From Myxococcales bacterium (GTDB taxonomy: Bacteria; Myxococcota_C; UBA6777): a stretch of 64,000 nt of DNA. A model generated the notes under the pieces. It was given only the letters and a program-made list of their open reading frames with translations. It made no database searches and was not told the DNA's origin. The DNA lies in contig JACKEL010000016.1 of the NCBI GenBank assembly GCA_020632975.1, positions 1-64,000 of the forward strand. The letters run 5' to 3'. The position numbers were made by a program, and so were the translations under genes. Numbering within the stretch: position 1 is the first letter of the stretch; every line of letters begins with the position of its first letter. Positions 32,006-40,379 of the stretch are shown here, one piece after another.

Positions 32006-34300
32006 TTAAAAGTCCCAATGGACTGAGAGATAAAAAGCTCTACCAGGCAAAGGATATCCACCAATATCCGCGATGGATTGGGGAATTTGTTCAAGATTGG
32101 GTAAAGGAGGTTGAAGGGGGACCCAAGTCATCCGCGTATCGAAGAGATTGTTGACCTCCAACTGGATACGCATCCCCTCCCAAGGCAAAGAATGTCCAAA
32201 CAACCGAGCTAGACGAATCGGATACAGCACAAGCCCCACACTATGTAGATGACGACTCCCCAACACCACGAGGTTTGCGCGATCCAACCAATTCTCACCA
32301 AGAAAATGATAACGATAAAACAACCGACCCCACGGGCGTTTCAGCGTCGCCTGCAAAAACAAGTCATAACGCGGACGCCCCGGCAGCTGACGTCCTTGTT
32401 CAAACGCCGCAGCCGAAAGATTGCGCGCATCCAAAAAGGTCCACGCCCCCTCCAAACGAAACCACCCCGCAAGCTCCAAAAGCAACCGCGCTTCCATCCC
32501 CAAAGTCAGAGCCTGATCGATGTTGGCCGCGATCAACGTACGCTGTGAGTTTTGCAACCAACGAATCAGATCTTGCGCTGCGCTCCCAAAAAACACAGCT
32601 TCGATCTCCAAGCGACGTAAGATCCCATCCTTGCGCTGAATCCGCCATTGTGCCCCCACATCCCACTGCCAACCTTGCTCGGGTCGCAAGTTGGGATTGC
32701 CAAGCGTCGCCCCTCGATCACCAAACAACTCAGAAAAGTCAGGGACTCGCACATAACGCCCGACATTCGCCTTGATCCGCAACGGTCGCCAAGGCCACAC
32801 CTGCAAACCAAGACGCCCTGTTGGATACCAACGCAACACTTCATCGAAGCTCGTCGCGCTTTGCGAAGTTCGTGAAAAGACGCCTTCAGCGCGAATCGAA
32901 GCTTGCCAAGAGACCCATTCATCGGGCACTTGGCCTTGGTACACCAAAGCTGACCAACCATGCGTGCGCTGTGCTTGCAAAGGCCGAGTGTTACTTTGCA
33001 AGCGATCCTGTGAAGAAGACTGTTCCCACCGCACCCACAAAGGCCACTGAAGGCGATGCAAAGGAGAGATCCACCACTCAAGCAGCGTCGTCCCTCCAAG
33101 GCCCTGACGATCCGTTTCGATCTGTCTGCGACCTATCCCGACCTCGCCCAATGGATCAGAAAATCTCTCATGCTGCTGCAACCATTGAAGTTGCACATCC
33201 AAACGCGTCGTCTTCCAAGGTACCTGCCGCGCTTGAAAACGCAGTTGCCCCACATGGCGAGAGGTCTCAAAACGCGCTTGGTTCGAGCGAAACTGACCCA
33301 GCCCAGGTATCCCCTGTTCTCTCCACGCAGACAGATGACTCGCATCCAAACGCAAACCTTTTTTCCGCCACCCCAAACGCAAGATCCCTTGGGCAAGTTG
33401 CGTATCGTTGTTCTGACGCAAGGCCGAAACAAGATCATCGCCCACATTCAACGGTGTTCCTCGATCGTCGTAATACGAAAAAGCCCCACCACTGCGTAAG
33501 AGATTAGCGTACGCCCCCCAACGCCAGTCCCCATGGCCTTGTTGGTAATTCGCCTGAAACTTAGCACTCGCAAAAGAACCTGTCGTCGCCCCAAGACCCC
33601 AACGCAGCGCCTTCCCGCCTTCGCGTGTGACAAGATGGATCGCTCCTCCCATCGCCCCACCAAGCGTCGCAGGCACAAACCCTCGATAAACCTCCACACG
33701 TTCGAGGCCACCCAATGGCAGATCGCCAAGATCCACCCCCCCGACACTTCCAAGATTGAGCGGCACACCATCCAAAAAGACTTGGACTTGCCCAGGCGTC
33801 GAACCACGAATCGAAGCTTGTGTCAGCGCTCCCCACGAACCCAACGAACGGATCTGAACCCCCGCAGACTCGCGCAAGACCTCCCCCAACGTCCGCGCAC
33901 TTTGTAACGCTCCCTTGCGTCCCAAAAGTTGCACAAACCCCGTAGGCTCCTCCGTTTCGATCTTGTCTCGCATACGACGAGCGTGTACGACAACTTCATC
34001 TTGAGGAGAAGTTCTCCGCGAAACGGGACGTGATGAGGCTTGAGAAGAAAAGGACGACGCGCAACGCAAAGTACAGTGTCGCCAACGCTCACTAGAAGAT
34101 GGACCTATCGAGCGTTTCGGCAACCAGCAAAACCATCGAAGCGTCTTCCACGTGCGGGGGAGCTTCTCTTTGTGGTGTTGTTCCACAACCCGAAGACACG
34201 CACGCTCTTGTTGACGGACCAGCGATGGTTTCGCTGTGTGTTGTACCTGCGCGCTGCCGACCACGGTGAGCCACCAGGCCAAAAGCAGCAAGATTCCCAA
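32006..34300 (-). CDS. TonB-dependent outer-membrane receptor, probably for cobalamin
   Basis: About 764 residues. After a hydrophobic leader and a basic spacer, a TonB-box-like DEVVVHAR near residue 100 precedes a plug domain (LGEVLRESAGVQIRSLG, QVFLDGVPLN, VEVYRGF, GGAIHLVT) and a 22-strand-type barrel ending in YLSVHWDF. A cobalamin riboswitch lies directly upstream, which points to B12 or a related corrinoid as the ligand, as for BtuB. The start is uncertain: the frame opens with a TTG at 34300, a second TTG three codons later fits the AAAGG better, and the unusually long spacer before the plug is odd. It leads a four-gene operon of surface lipoproteins. Confidence 0.85.
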   Translation of the reverse strand: MGILLLLAWWLTVVGSAQVQHTAKPSLVRQQERACLRVVEQHHKEKLPRTWKTLRWFCWLPKRSIGPSSSERWRHCTLRCASSFSSQASSRPVSRRTSPQDEVVVHARRMRDKIETEEPTGFVQLLGRKGALQSARTLGEVLRESAGVQIRSLGSWGALTQASIRGSTPGQVQVFLDGVPLNLGSVGGVDLGDLPLGGLERVEVYRGFVPATLGGAMGGAIHLVTREGGKALRWGLGATTGSFASAKFQANYQQGHGDWRWGAYANLLRSGGAFSYYDDRGTPLNVGDDLVSALRQNNDTQLAQGILRLGWRKKGLRLDASHLSAWREQGIPGLGQFRSNQARFETSRHVGQLRFQARQVPWKTTRLDVQLQWLQQHERFSDPLGEVGIGRRQIETDRQGLGGTTLLEWWISPLHRLQWPLWVRWEQSSSQDRLQSNTRPLQAQRTHGWSALVYQGQVPDEWVSWQASIRAEGVFSRTSQSATSFDEVLRWYPTGRLGLQVWPWRPLRIKANVGRYVRVPDFSELFGDRGATLGNPNLRPEQGWQWDVGAQWRIQRKDGILRRLEIEAVFFGSAAQDLIRWLQNSQRTLIAANIDQALTLGMEARLLLELAGWFRLEGAWTFLDARNLSAAAFEQGRQLPGRPRYDLFLQATLKRPWGRLFYRYHFLGENWLDRANLVVLGSRHLHSVGLVLYPIRLARLFGHSLPWEGMRIQLEVNNLFDTRMTWVPLQPPLPNLEQIPQSIADIGGYPLPGRAFYLSVHWDF

Positions 34301-34411
34301 CCTTTCGCCATCTCGAAGTTCTCAAGATGACATTCAGTTGGGATAGCACAGGGGAAGATCAAACAAGATCACCCTCAACTATCCCATAACCCGAGGATAT
34401 CGACATGAGGT

Positions 34412-34556
34412 GATCGTGCGCAGGTCTCCTGACTTGTGGCCTTTATCTTGCGCGCCTTCCCATCTCTTCGAGACAGTGGCATCTAGCGCAAGCCTGACCC
34501 CTTACAGTGGCGGGTCCGTAACGGATTTGCACCGTTTTCCCTTACTCGCACGATAC
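34412..34556 (-). ncRNA. Cobalamin riboswitch
   Basis: Read on the minus strand, the conserved cobalamin-aptamer elements occur in order: GGGAAAACGGTGCAAATCC, then CCGCCACTGTAA, then the B12 box AGTCAGGAGACCTGC at 34434-34420. Arms that could form the outer stem begin near 34553 and end near 34415. Between the aptamer and the receptor gene an 8-bp inverted repeat (TGGGATAG at 34339, CTATCCCA at 34379) may be part of the expression platform. Binding of adenosyl- or methylcobalamin would be expected to switch the operon off. Confidence 0.93.
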
Positions 34557-34611
34557 GACGTGTGCCGCATAACACAACCTTCCCTCTCAACGCAAGAGAA
34601 AGCTCGCCCCC

Positions 34612-34647
34612 AAAACAAAAAAAGCTCCACACTCAAAAGCATGGAGC
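34612..34647 (-). terminator. Rho-independent terminator after the 145-residue gene
   Basis: On the minus strand a 6-bp stem, GCTCCA with TGGAGC, is followed directly by a tract of seven T and further T-rich sequence. It would end transcription of the gene stopping at 34678, just before the riboswitch begins. Confidence 0.65.
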
Positions 34648-34677
34648 CCCTTCTTTTTCTTAGACACAACGAAAAGA

Positions 34678-35115
34678 TCAGTTGTTGATCTCACCCAACA
34701 ACGCACTCGCGACATCCTCGATCATCGCATTCATACCGCGAGGCTTGTTGCCCTCCAAACGCCACAAACCACTCCACTCAAAACAAAGCACCTGCGTTTG
34801 GGTATGTACCAACACTTTTCGATCAAAAGTCTCGATGCGAGCGACCTTTTCGACATCGCCTTGCGCTGCTTTGACAGCCACTTTGCAAAGATTATCCGCC
34901 AACCACTCCGCATCTGCAGGAGTCAACACCGCCTCGCGCAAGATATCACGCAACTGCTTTTGCAACTCCTCACGCAAGGATGACGAAAAAAGTCCACGAA
35001 ATCCGAGACTCTGCGGCGCTTGAATGCGACGTCGCAACATCACTCCAGCACCTCCAGAAGCAGTCTCCCCCGTCATCAAAGCTTCCACACGACGCGCACG
35101 CTTGCTCTCCAACAT
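34678..35115 (-). CDS. Hypothetical protein of 145 residues
   Basis: I do not recognise this protein. It is predicted cytoplasmic, with a helical middle (REELQKQLRDILREAVLTPADAEWLADNLCKVAV is its general character) and a C-terminal part with alternating hydrophobic residues. The ATG at 35115 is chosen over the longer frame because GGAGG lies five bases upstream. A terminator follows the stop, so it appears to be a single-gene unit distinct from the cobalamin operon downstream. Confidence 0.65.
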   Translation of the reverse strand: MLESKRARRVEALMTGETASGGAGVMLRRRIQAPQSLGFRGLFSSSLREELQKQLRDILREAVLTPADAEWLADNLCKVAVKAAQGDVEKVARIETFDRKVLVHTQTQVLCFEWSGLWRLEGNKPRGMNAMIEDVASALLGEINN

Positions 35116-35431
35116 GACAACCTCCAACAAACATACAAAAACATCCCAATCCACGCACCTTCACAAACCAAATGGATGCGCCTTTCCCCGTCATGTTGAA
35201 CGCAAGATCTCCTAGATGCAATTTTTCTTCAAAAAGAAATAGATAGACCCCCTAATTTTTATCTAAAGATAGAAAATTCTATTTGGCCTTCGCACGCTTA
35301 GTTCCTTCGGGCGGGCATGGAAGCCCGCCCCGGATATAGCGATATCCAATCATTCCACGGGCGACCACGGAGGGTCGCCCGAATCCCCCACCGCGCAGGC
35401 CTATCATTTATCCCTCATATCACGCGCAGGC
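35116..35431. repeat. Intergenic region with one dispersed repeat unit and a 14-bp direct repeat
   Basis: From about 35,307 to 35,383 lies a unit of the family seen at 6.5 kb: TTCGGGCGGGCATGG, GATATCCAATCATTCC, and hairpin arms GGGCGACC and GGGTCGCCC. Then CGCGCAGGCCTATC occurs at 35392-35405 and again at 35423-35436, the second copy covering the stop of the hydrolase gene. The first 100 bases are A+T-rich with no recognised element. Confidence 0.65.
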
Positions 35432-36220
35432 CTATCTCATGAGAAAAGAAAGCACACAATCATTGTAGCTTTCGGGGGATTCGAAATTGAGCGCATGTCC
35501 AGCGTCAGGGATCATCGTAAACGCAGCGCCATGGATCGCCTCAGCAAGTTCGCGTGCGAGGAAAGGTGGTGTTAGCACATCTTCTTCTGCGACGATCACC
35601 AAGGCGGGTGCTTGGATCTTTGGAAGCAGGGAGCGGATATCGTATCCCAAGCCTCCTTCGATGAGTGCCCGAACAGCCGAAGGGTCCGCATCTGCCGCGA
35701 GTTCGCGAAGATGCTCAACGATATCCCACTGTGCTTGTGCAAAGCGCCGTCCCCAGACCCAAGGGAGTGAGATGTCGAAACGCGCGACAGTTCCGCCGAG
35801 ATCGAGCGCTCGCAACCAGCTTTCAAGCTTGGCCCGCATCAAAGTATCGCAGTAGGCAAAAGTATTGGCGACCGCCAAAGACCTTACACGTTCGGGGTGT
35901 TCCGCAGCCAAACGCATCGAAACGGTCCCACCATGAGAGATCCCTACAAAGCTCGCCTTTTCAACCCCCAAAGCGTCCAATAGACCGATAAGATCGGTGA
36001 CATGTTCAGGATGCAGATAAGGCCCTTTTGGTTTGCTCGAACGCCCTTGGCCTCGCGCATCAAACAGCAAAACCCGAAAGTGCTTTGCAAAGGCATCGCG
36101 TTGCAAAGACCAACTTGTGGTATCTCCAAAAAGACCGTTGACGCAGACCACAACATCCGCATCTTCGCGGCCATGCCACTCGTAATAAAGCTCGATATCT
36201 CGGACTTTTTGATAAGGCAT
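35432..36220 (-). CDS. Alpha/beta hydrolase
   Basis: A 262-residue hydrolase of the fold used by 3-oxoadipate enol-lactonases and related esterases. The nucleophile Ser lies in GISHGG, the acid Asp in EEDVLTP and the His in DAGHALNFE; the oxyanion region is NGLFGDTTSW. Its substrate is not predictable. The gene follows the TPR protein by 30 bases on the same strand, so they form an operon. The last codons overlap a short direct repeat, which suggests that the repeat arose at or beside the stop. Confidence 0.85.
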   Translation of the reverse strand: MPYQKVRDIELYYEWHGREDADVVVCVNGLFGDTTSWSLQRDAFAKHFRVLLFDARGQGRSSKPKGPYLHPEHVTDLIGLLDALGVEKASFVGISHGGTVSMRLAAEHPERVRSLAVANTFAYCDTLMRAKLESWLRALDLGGTVARFDISLPWVWGRRFAQAQWDIVEHLRELAADADPSAVRALIEGGLGYDIRSLLPKIQAPALVIVAEEDVLTPPFLARELAEAIHGAAFTMIPDAGHALNFESPESYNDCVLSFLMR

Positions 36221-36250
36221 AGTTTCAATCGACCCCTTTTCCTGTTCAGT

Positions 36251-37750
36251 TTAGGCTGGTTTGTTTTGTTGGCGAAGTTTTCGAAGGCGTGTCGCAAGCC
36301 TTTCTGCCCGATCGACTTCGCCCATCTTTCTCAAAAGCCCTTCATGACTTCCAAGGATCTTTGCGATCTCCTCGTGCTCTCGTCCCAAGACCTGTTCAGC
36401 GACCGCCAGCGCCCGTAGGAACGACGCATCCGCTTCTTCAAACGTTTCTTGTTCTCCAAGGATGCGCCCTACGTTGTGCAATAGAGCTGGAATCGACGGA
36501 TGTTGCGGATGGCTGGCCTCAAGAGAGCGCAAAGCCAAGCGGTACAACGGCAAAGCTTCATCCAAACGACCTTGCGCATAGTAAACAGAGGCCAGATTGT
36601 TTCGCAGCACGGATACGTCAGGGTGAACATCGCCTTTCATAGCTTGTTCCCACTCCAGAGCTTCAGCATACGCTTTTTCCGCGTCTTCGTAGCGTTGGGT
36701 CTCGCGATAACAATCGCCGAGCGCCCCCATCAGCACCGCCAAAAGCTCGGCATGAGGCTGTTCATCCAGGAGCATCGCCTTGTGGGCTTCCTCATACGAA
36801 GCAATGGCTTCATCCCAACGCGCGTCGCTTTGTAGCTTGGACCCCCAACGCGAAAGATCCCGAATGTATCCTTCGGGGAGGCGAGTACTCCCCTCAGAAG
36901 CGCCGATAGACGGGGAAGATGGAAGACTCTTCCTCCACAGGATCAAAGCTTTTTCCAAGGCAACTTCTGCATCTTGTGTTTTCTTTTGATGCGCCAAGAT
37001 CGTGCTTTGCAGAGAGAAAGCCTCCGCATGATCGCGAAAGATCCCCATACCATCGCCATCATCGGGCATAAGCAGCAAAGGCTCGATCAGCTTGAGCGCT
37101 TCATCTTCGTCTTCTTGCAAAGCCAAAAGGTCGGCTGCTTCAAGGCGCAAGGTGCGGACTTGGTGCATACTTGAAGGCGTGGCGTGTTGATCCATGACTT
37201 TGAGAGCATCCCCAAAAAGCGCCAATGCTCGGGGATGTTGTTTCAATCGAAGCGCGATCCGCCCAAGCATCATCTTGGCTTCTGCAAGCTCCATCATGCG
37301 CCTTGGCTGCATCGAAAGGTAGATCGCAACAGACTGATCTGCATGAGCTTCTGCCTCACGAAAAGCTTGGAGACGCAAAGCCCACCCAGCGACCCGAAGA
37401 TGCCATGTAGCGGTCTCTTCGCTTTCATCACCATACGCGACTTCTGCAACAGAAAGAGCCTGTCTCGCGGCTTGCAGGGCCTCTTCGTCGAGTTGTTGGC
37501 GGGCCGCAAGTTCTATTGCAAGCGACCAGATCTCCAAGAGATGCTTGTGTTTGTCTCCATAACGCCGCACTGCTTCTTGTAAAGACTCTTGAAGATGCTG
37601 TTTGGCAGCCTCCAGATCGCCACCTGCGGCCTCTCTTTGTGCTGCGCCGAGCATAATCTTCCAGCGATACACCCAAAGCACCGCCCCCATCGAAAAAAAC
37701 AAGAGGACAAGCGCCCCTCCAATCCCCAACAACCACCAAAACCATGCCAC
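36251..37750 (-). CDS. Membrane-anchored TPR protein
   Basis: The 499-residue product begins with a strong membrane helix (residues 1-30), then carries at least eight tetratricopeptide repeats of the kinesin-light-chain type. Examples are YEDAEKAYAEALEWEQAM, LDEALPLYRLALRSLEA and FEEADASFLRALAVAEQVLG. Orientation of the soluble part is not certain. The GTG at 37750 is preferred because GAGGT sits five bases upstream; the open frame reaches a TTG at 37795. It is cotranscribed with the alpha/beta hydrolase. TPR arrays bind other proteins; no partner is evident. Confidence 0.78.
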   Translation of the reverse strand: MAWFWWLLGIGGALVLLFFSMGAVLWVYRWKIMLGAAQREAAGGDLEAAKQHLQESLQEAVRRYGDKHKHLLEIWSLAIELAARQQLDEEALQAARQALSVAEVAYGDESEETATWHLRVAGWALRLQAFREAEAHADQSVAIYLSMQPRRMMELAEAKMMLGRIALRLKQHPRALALFGDALKVMDQHATPSSMHQVRTLRLEAADLLALQEDEDEALKLIEPLLLMPDDGDGMGIFRDHAEAFSLQSTILAHQKKTQDAEVALEKALILWRKSLPSSPSIGASEGSTRLPEGYIRDLSRWGSKLQSDARWDEAIASYEEAHKAMLLDEQPHAELLAVLMGALGDCYRETQRYEDAEKAYAEALEWEQAMKGDVHPDVSVLRNNLASVYYAQGRLDEALPLYRLALRSLEASHPQHPSIPALLHNVGRILGEQETFEEADASFLRALAVAEQVLGREHEEIAKILGSHEGLLRKMGEVDRAERLATRLRKLRQQNKPA

Positions 37751-37801
37751 GGCACACCTCAACCCAAGCGAAAGTCCAAAGTGCGGGTTCAACAACCCAT
37801 C

Positions 37802-38100
37802 TCACCCGACCATACGCATCGACGAGGAGGAATCAAGATCGGCGACTGGTTTTTCAGCCCCACCAAAACAGCGCACGATATCTTCTGCGACCCGCAGTCC
37901 GCCCAATGCGACCGCAGCCGTGGACTGCCCAGGAAAGATACTGTCTCCCACCATCCACAAACGCTCGCGCAACTTGGGTCCCCAAGCTCGAAACAGGTCC
38001 ACTTGTGGAAAGCCCCCAACACCATCGCAAGACGATGTGGGGTACATCTTCGATATCCATGCCCTTTTCCCCAAGGACTCTTTTTCAGATGCACCCAGCC
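37802..38100 (-). pseudogene. Remnant of a CrtI-like FAD-dependent desaturase/oxidoreductase
   Basis: A minus-strand open frame of up to 130 codons contains, in its last 70 or so, a convincing C-terminal end of a phytoene-desaturase-like protein. The blocks are VGGFPQVDLFRAWGP, then LWMVGDSIFPGQSTAAVALGGLRVAEDI, which is the second FAD-contact region of the family. Upstream sequence in this frame loses similarity, and no Rossmann N-terminus is present; the divergent hydantoinase gene starts at 38232. The full enzyme would need about 500 residues. I read it as a gene mostly lost by deletion. Its left end at 38100 is approximate. Confidence 0.65.
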
Positions 38101-38231
38101 CCAACGACGACGCGCAACCTCGCCCCATGACAGATCGCAGCGAGATGACTACACTACCCCACACAAAAGCGCGCCCAAACAGCAAACACCGCAAAGCTCC
38201 CTTCTAACCCCAGAGACAGCGAGTTGGCCAC

Positions 38232-40379
38232 GTGACAGAGACAACCCTTTCCCATCTTTCTCATCGTTTGCGCATTGGCGTAGATACAGGCGGCACCTTT
38301 ACAGACTTTGTCATGCAGATCGCCCCAGACGCACCCCTATGGACACACAAACGCCTCTCCACACCAGAAGATCCATCGCGCGCAGTCCTCGAAGGGATCG
38401 CCTACTTGCTACAACGGTGGCAAGCCCATCGAGCCACCACAACGCCCGAAGCAACGCAAGATCCTTGGGATGCTTTGCTTGCCCAACAAACAACCCTACA
38501 AGTCATCCATGGCTCAACCGTCGCAACCAACGCTCTTTTGGAACGAAAGATCGGGCGCGCTGCTTTTGTCACAACCGAAGGCTTCGAGGACACGTTATTT
38601 TTGGGACGACAAGATCGACCTTCTCTGTACGCACTCCATGTCCAACGACCTGAGCCACCCATCCAAGAAGGCGACTGCTTGGGCGTTAAAGAGCGCATCT
38701 TGTTCAATGGACAGATCGCCTCTCCCCTTCACAACGAAGAGATCGACAAGCTGATGGCAGATCTCCAAGTGCGAGGGGTCGAGTCTGTGGCAGTAAGCTT
38801 GTTGCATAGCTATGCCAACCCATCGCATGAAAAGGCCATCGCATCGGCCATTCGTGAACACTTTCCGCATGTCCACCTCACTCTCTCGCACGAACTTCTT
38901 CCAGAGATCCGCGAGTATGAACGAGGATCAACCTGCGCCATCAATGCTTGTGTTGCCCCTCTCATGAATCGCTATGTTCGCCGACTATCCGAAGCGATCG
39001 CACCTCATGAGTTGCGCATCATGGTATCCAATGGTGGCCAGTGGTCCGCAGAAGAGGTTTGCAACAACCCTGTCCAGACGATCCTTTCAGGCCCAGCAGG
39101 TGGGCTAGTGGGCGCGCTACGACTTGCTCAACAAGATCATATCCAACGCATCATCACGTTCGATATGGGCGGAACCAGCAGCGATGTCGCTCTTTGTGAT
39201 GGCGATCTACCGCGAACAACCGAAAGCGATATCGACGGGATGCCCGTGCATCTTCCCTTGCTTGATATCCACACGGTTGGTGCAGGCGGCGGCTCCATCG
39301 CTTGGATCGACGCGGGTGGGGCTTTGCGGGTGGGTCCACGATCTGCGGGAGCCTCCCCAGGTCCCGCTTGTTATGGCCGCCAAGATCCCCCACAGTACGC
39401 GACCGTCACAGACGCCCATCTCCTTTTGGGACACCTCGATCCCAAGAAACCACTTGGCGAAGATCTTTACTTACAACCCCAAGCAGCCGAACAAGCCATC
39501 GCCCCGCTCGCAAAACAACTCAACAAGACCCTCGAAGAAACAGCCGACGGCATCTTGCGTATCGCGGAAGCAACGATGGTTCGGGCGATTCAACGAATCT
39601 CAGTACAAAAAGGCTACGACCCTCGTGACTTTGCGCTGGTTCCTTTTGGTGGTGCGGGCGGACTTCATGCTTGCCGCCTCGCAGAAGCCTTGGGTATCCG
39701 TACCATCTGGATCCCCCGCCACCCTGGGCTACTCAGCGCAGTTGGGATGCTTTGTGCCCCACCGCTCTATCTCTTTTCACAGGCTTTGCTCTTTACCCTC
39801 TCCCCAGATGATCAAGGTGAATATCCCGACCCACGGTCGTTTTCGGCCTTCCAAGAAGCCCACCAACAACTCCAAGTACGCGCCGATCAAGTGATGCCCC
39901 GCAAAACCGACCACGACGAAGCTGCCTCCCTCGAAAGCTACGCGCTTGATATGCGTTACAAAGGCCAGTCTTACGAGATCACCATCCCTTTTCAACACGC
40001 TCGTCCAGAGCCAAGCGAAGATCTCTTACAAGACTTTCAGAGGCAACATCAAAGTCTTTATGGGTACATCGCAGAGGGCCGTCCCATCGAGATCGTCGCA
40101 CTGCGCTTAGAACGCAAGCGAACCGCCCCACCCACCCCAAGCCATCACGCGCCTCCCCAAGCATCCACAGACCCCCCCGACACGTCTGTTCCCCCCGAAC
40201 GATGGCCCCGTTACCCGCGAGAAAAACTCTTACTCGACCAAAAGCTCCAAGGGCCCTGCTTGATCGACGAGCTTTCCGCAACCACCCTCGTTGCGAAAGA
40301 CTGGACCCTACATCTGACAGAGCACGGAGGACTTTTGCTTCAATACGCACCAACATCCCCGTCCAAAGGAGACTTGTGA
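38232..40379 (+). CDS. hyuA: Hydantoinase/oxoprolinase subunit A
   Basis: The 715-residue protein is the ATP-binding subunit of the N-methylhydantoinase/5-oxoprolinase family, which opens five-membered cyclic amides with ATP hydrolysis. It shows the N-terminal actin-like phosphate motif GVDTGGTFTDFV, the VIHGSTVATNALLER block, the FDMGGTSSDVA motif and the GAGGGSIAWIDAGG region. It starts with GTG at 38232 without a clear ribosome site, so the start is less sure. The stop overlaps the start of the B-subunit gene. The true substrate (hydantoin, oxoproline or another lactam) cannot be told. Confidence 0.88.
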   Translation: MTETTLSHLSHRLRIGVDTGGTFTDFVMQIAPDAPLWTHKRLSTPEDPSRAVLEGIAYLLQRWQAHRATTTPEATQDPWDALLAQQTTLQVIHGSTVATNALLERKIGRAAFVTTEGFEDTLFLGRQDRPSLYALHVQRPEPPIQEGDCLGVKERILFNGQIASPLHNEEIDKLMADLQVRGVESVAVSLLHSYANPSHEKAIASAIREHFPHVHLTLSHELLPEIREYERGSTCAINACVAPLMNRYVRRLSEAIAPHELRIMVSNGGQWSAEEVCNNPVQTILSGPAGGLVGALRLAQQDHIQRIITFDMGGTSSDVALCDGDLPRTTESDIDGMPVHLPLLDIHTVGAGGGSIAWIDAGGALRVGPRSAGASPGPACYGRQDPPQYATVTDAHLLLGHLDPKKPLGEDLYLQPQAAEQAIAPLAKQLNKTLEETADGILRIAEATMVRAIQRISVQKGYDPRDFALVPFGGAGGLHACRLAEALGIRTIWIPRHPGLLSAVGMLCAPPLYLFSQALLFTLSPDDQGEYPDPRSFSAFQEAHQQLQVRADQVMPRKTDHDEAASLESYALDMRYKGQSYEITIPFQHARPEPSEDLLQDFQRQHQSLYGYIAEGRPIEIVALRLERKRTAPPTPSHHAPPQASTDPPDTSVPPERWPRYPREKLLLDQKLQGPCLIDELSATTLVAKDWTLHLTEHGGLLLQYAPTSPSKGDL

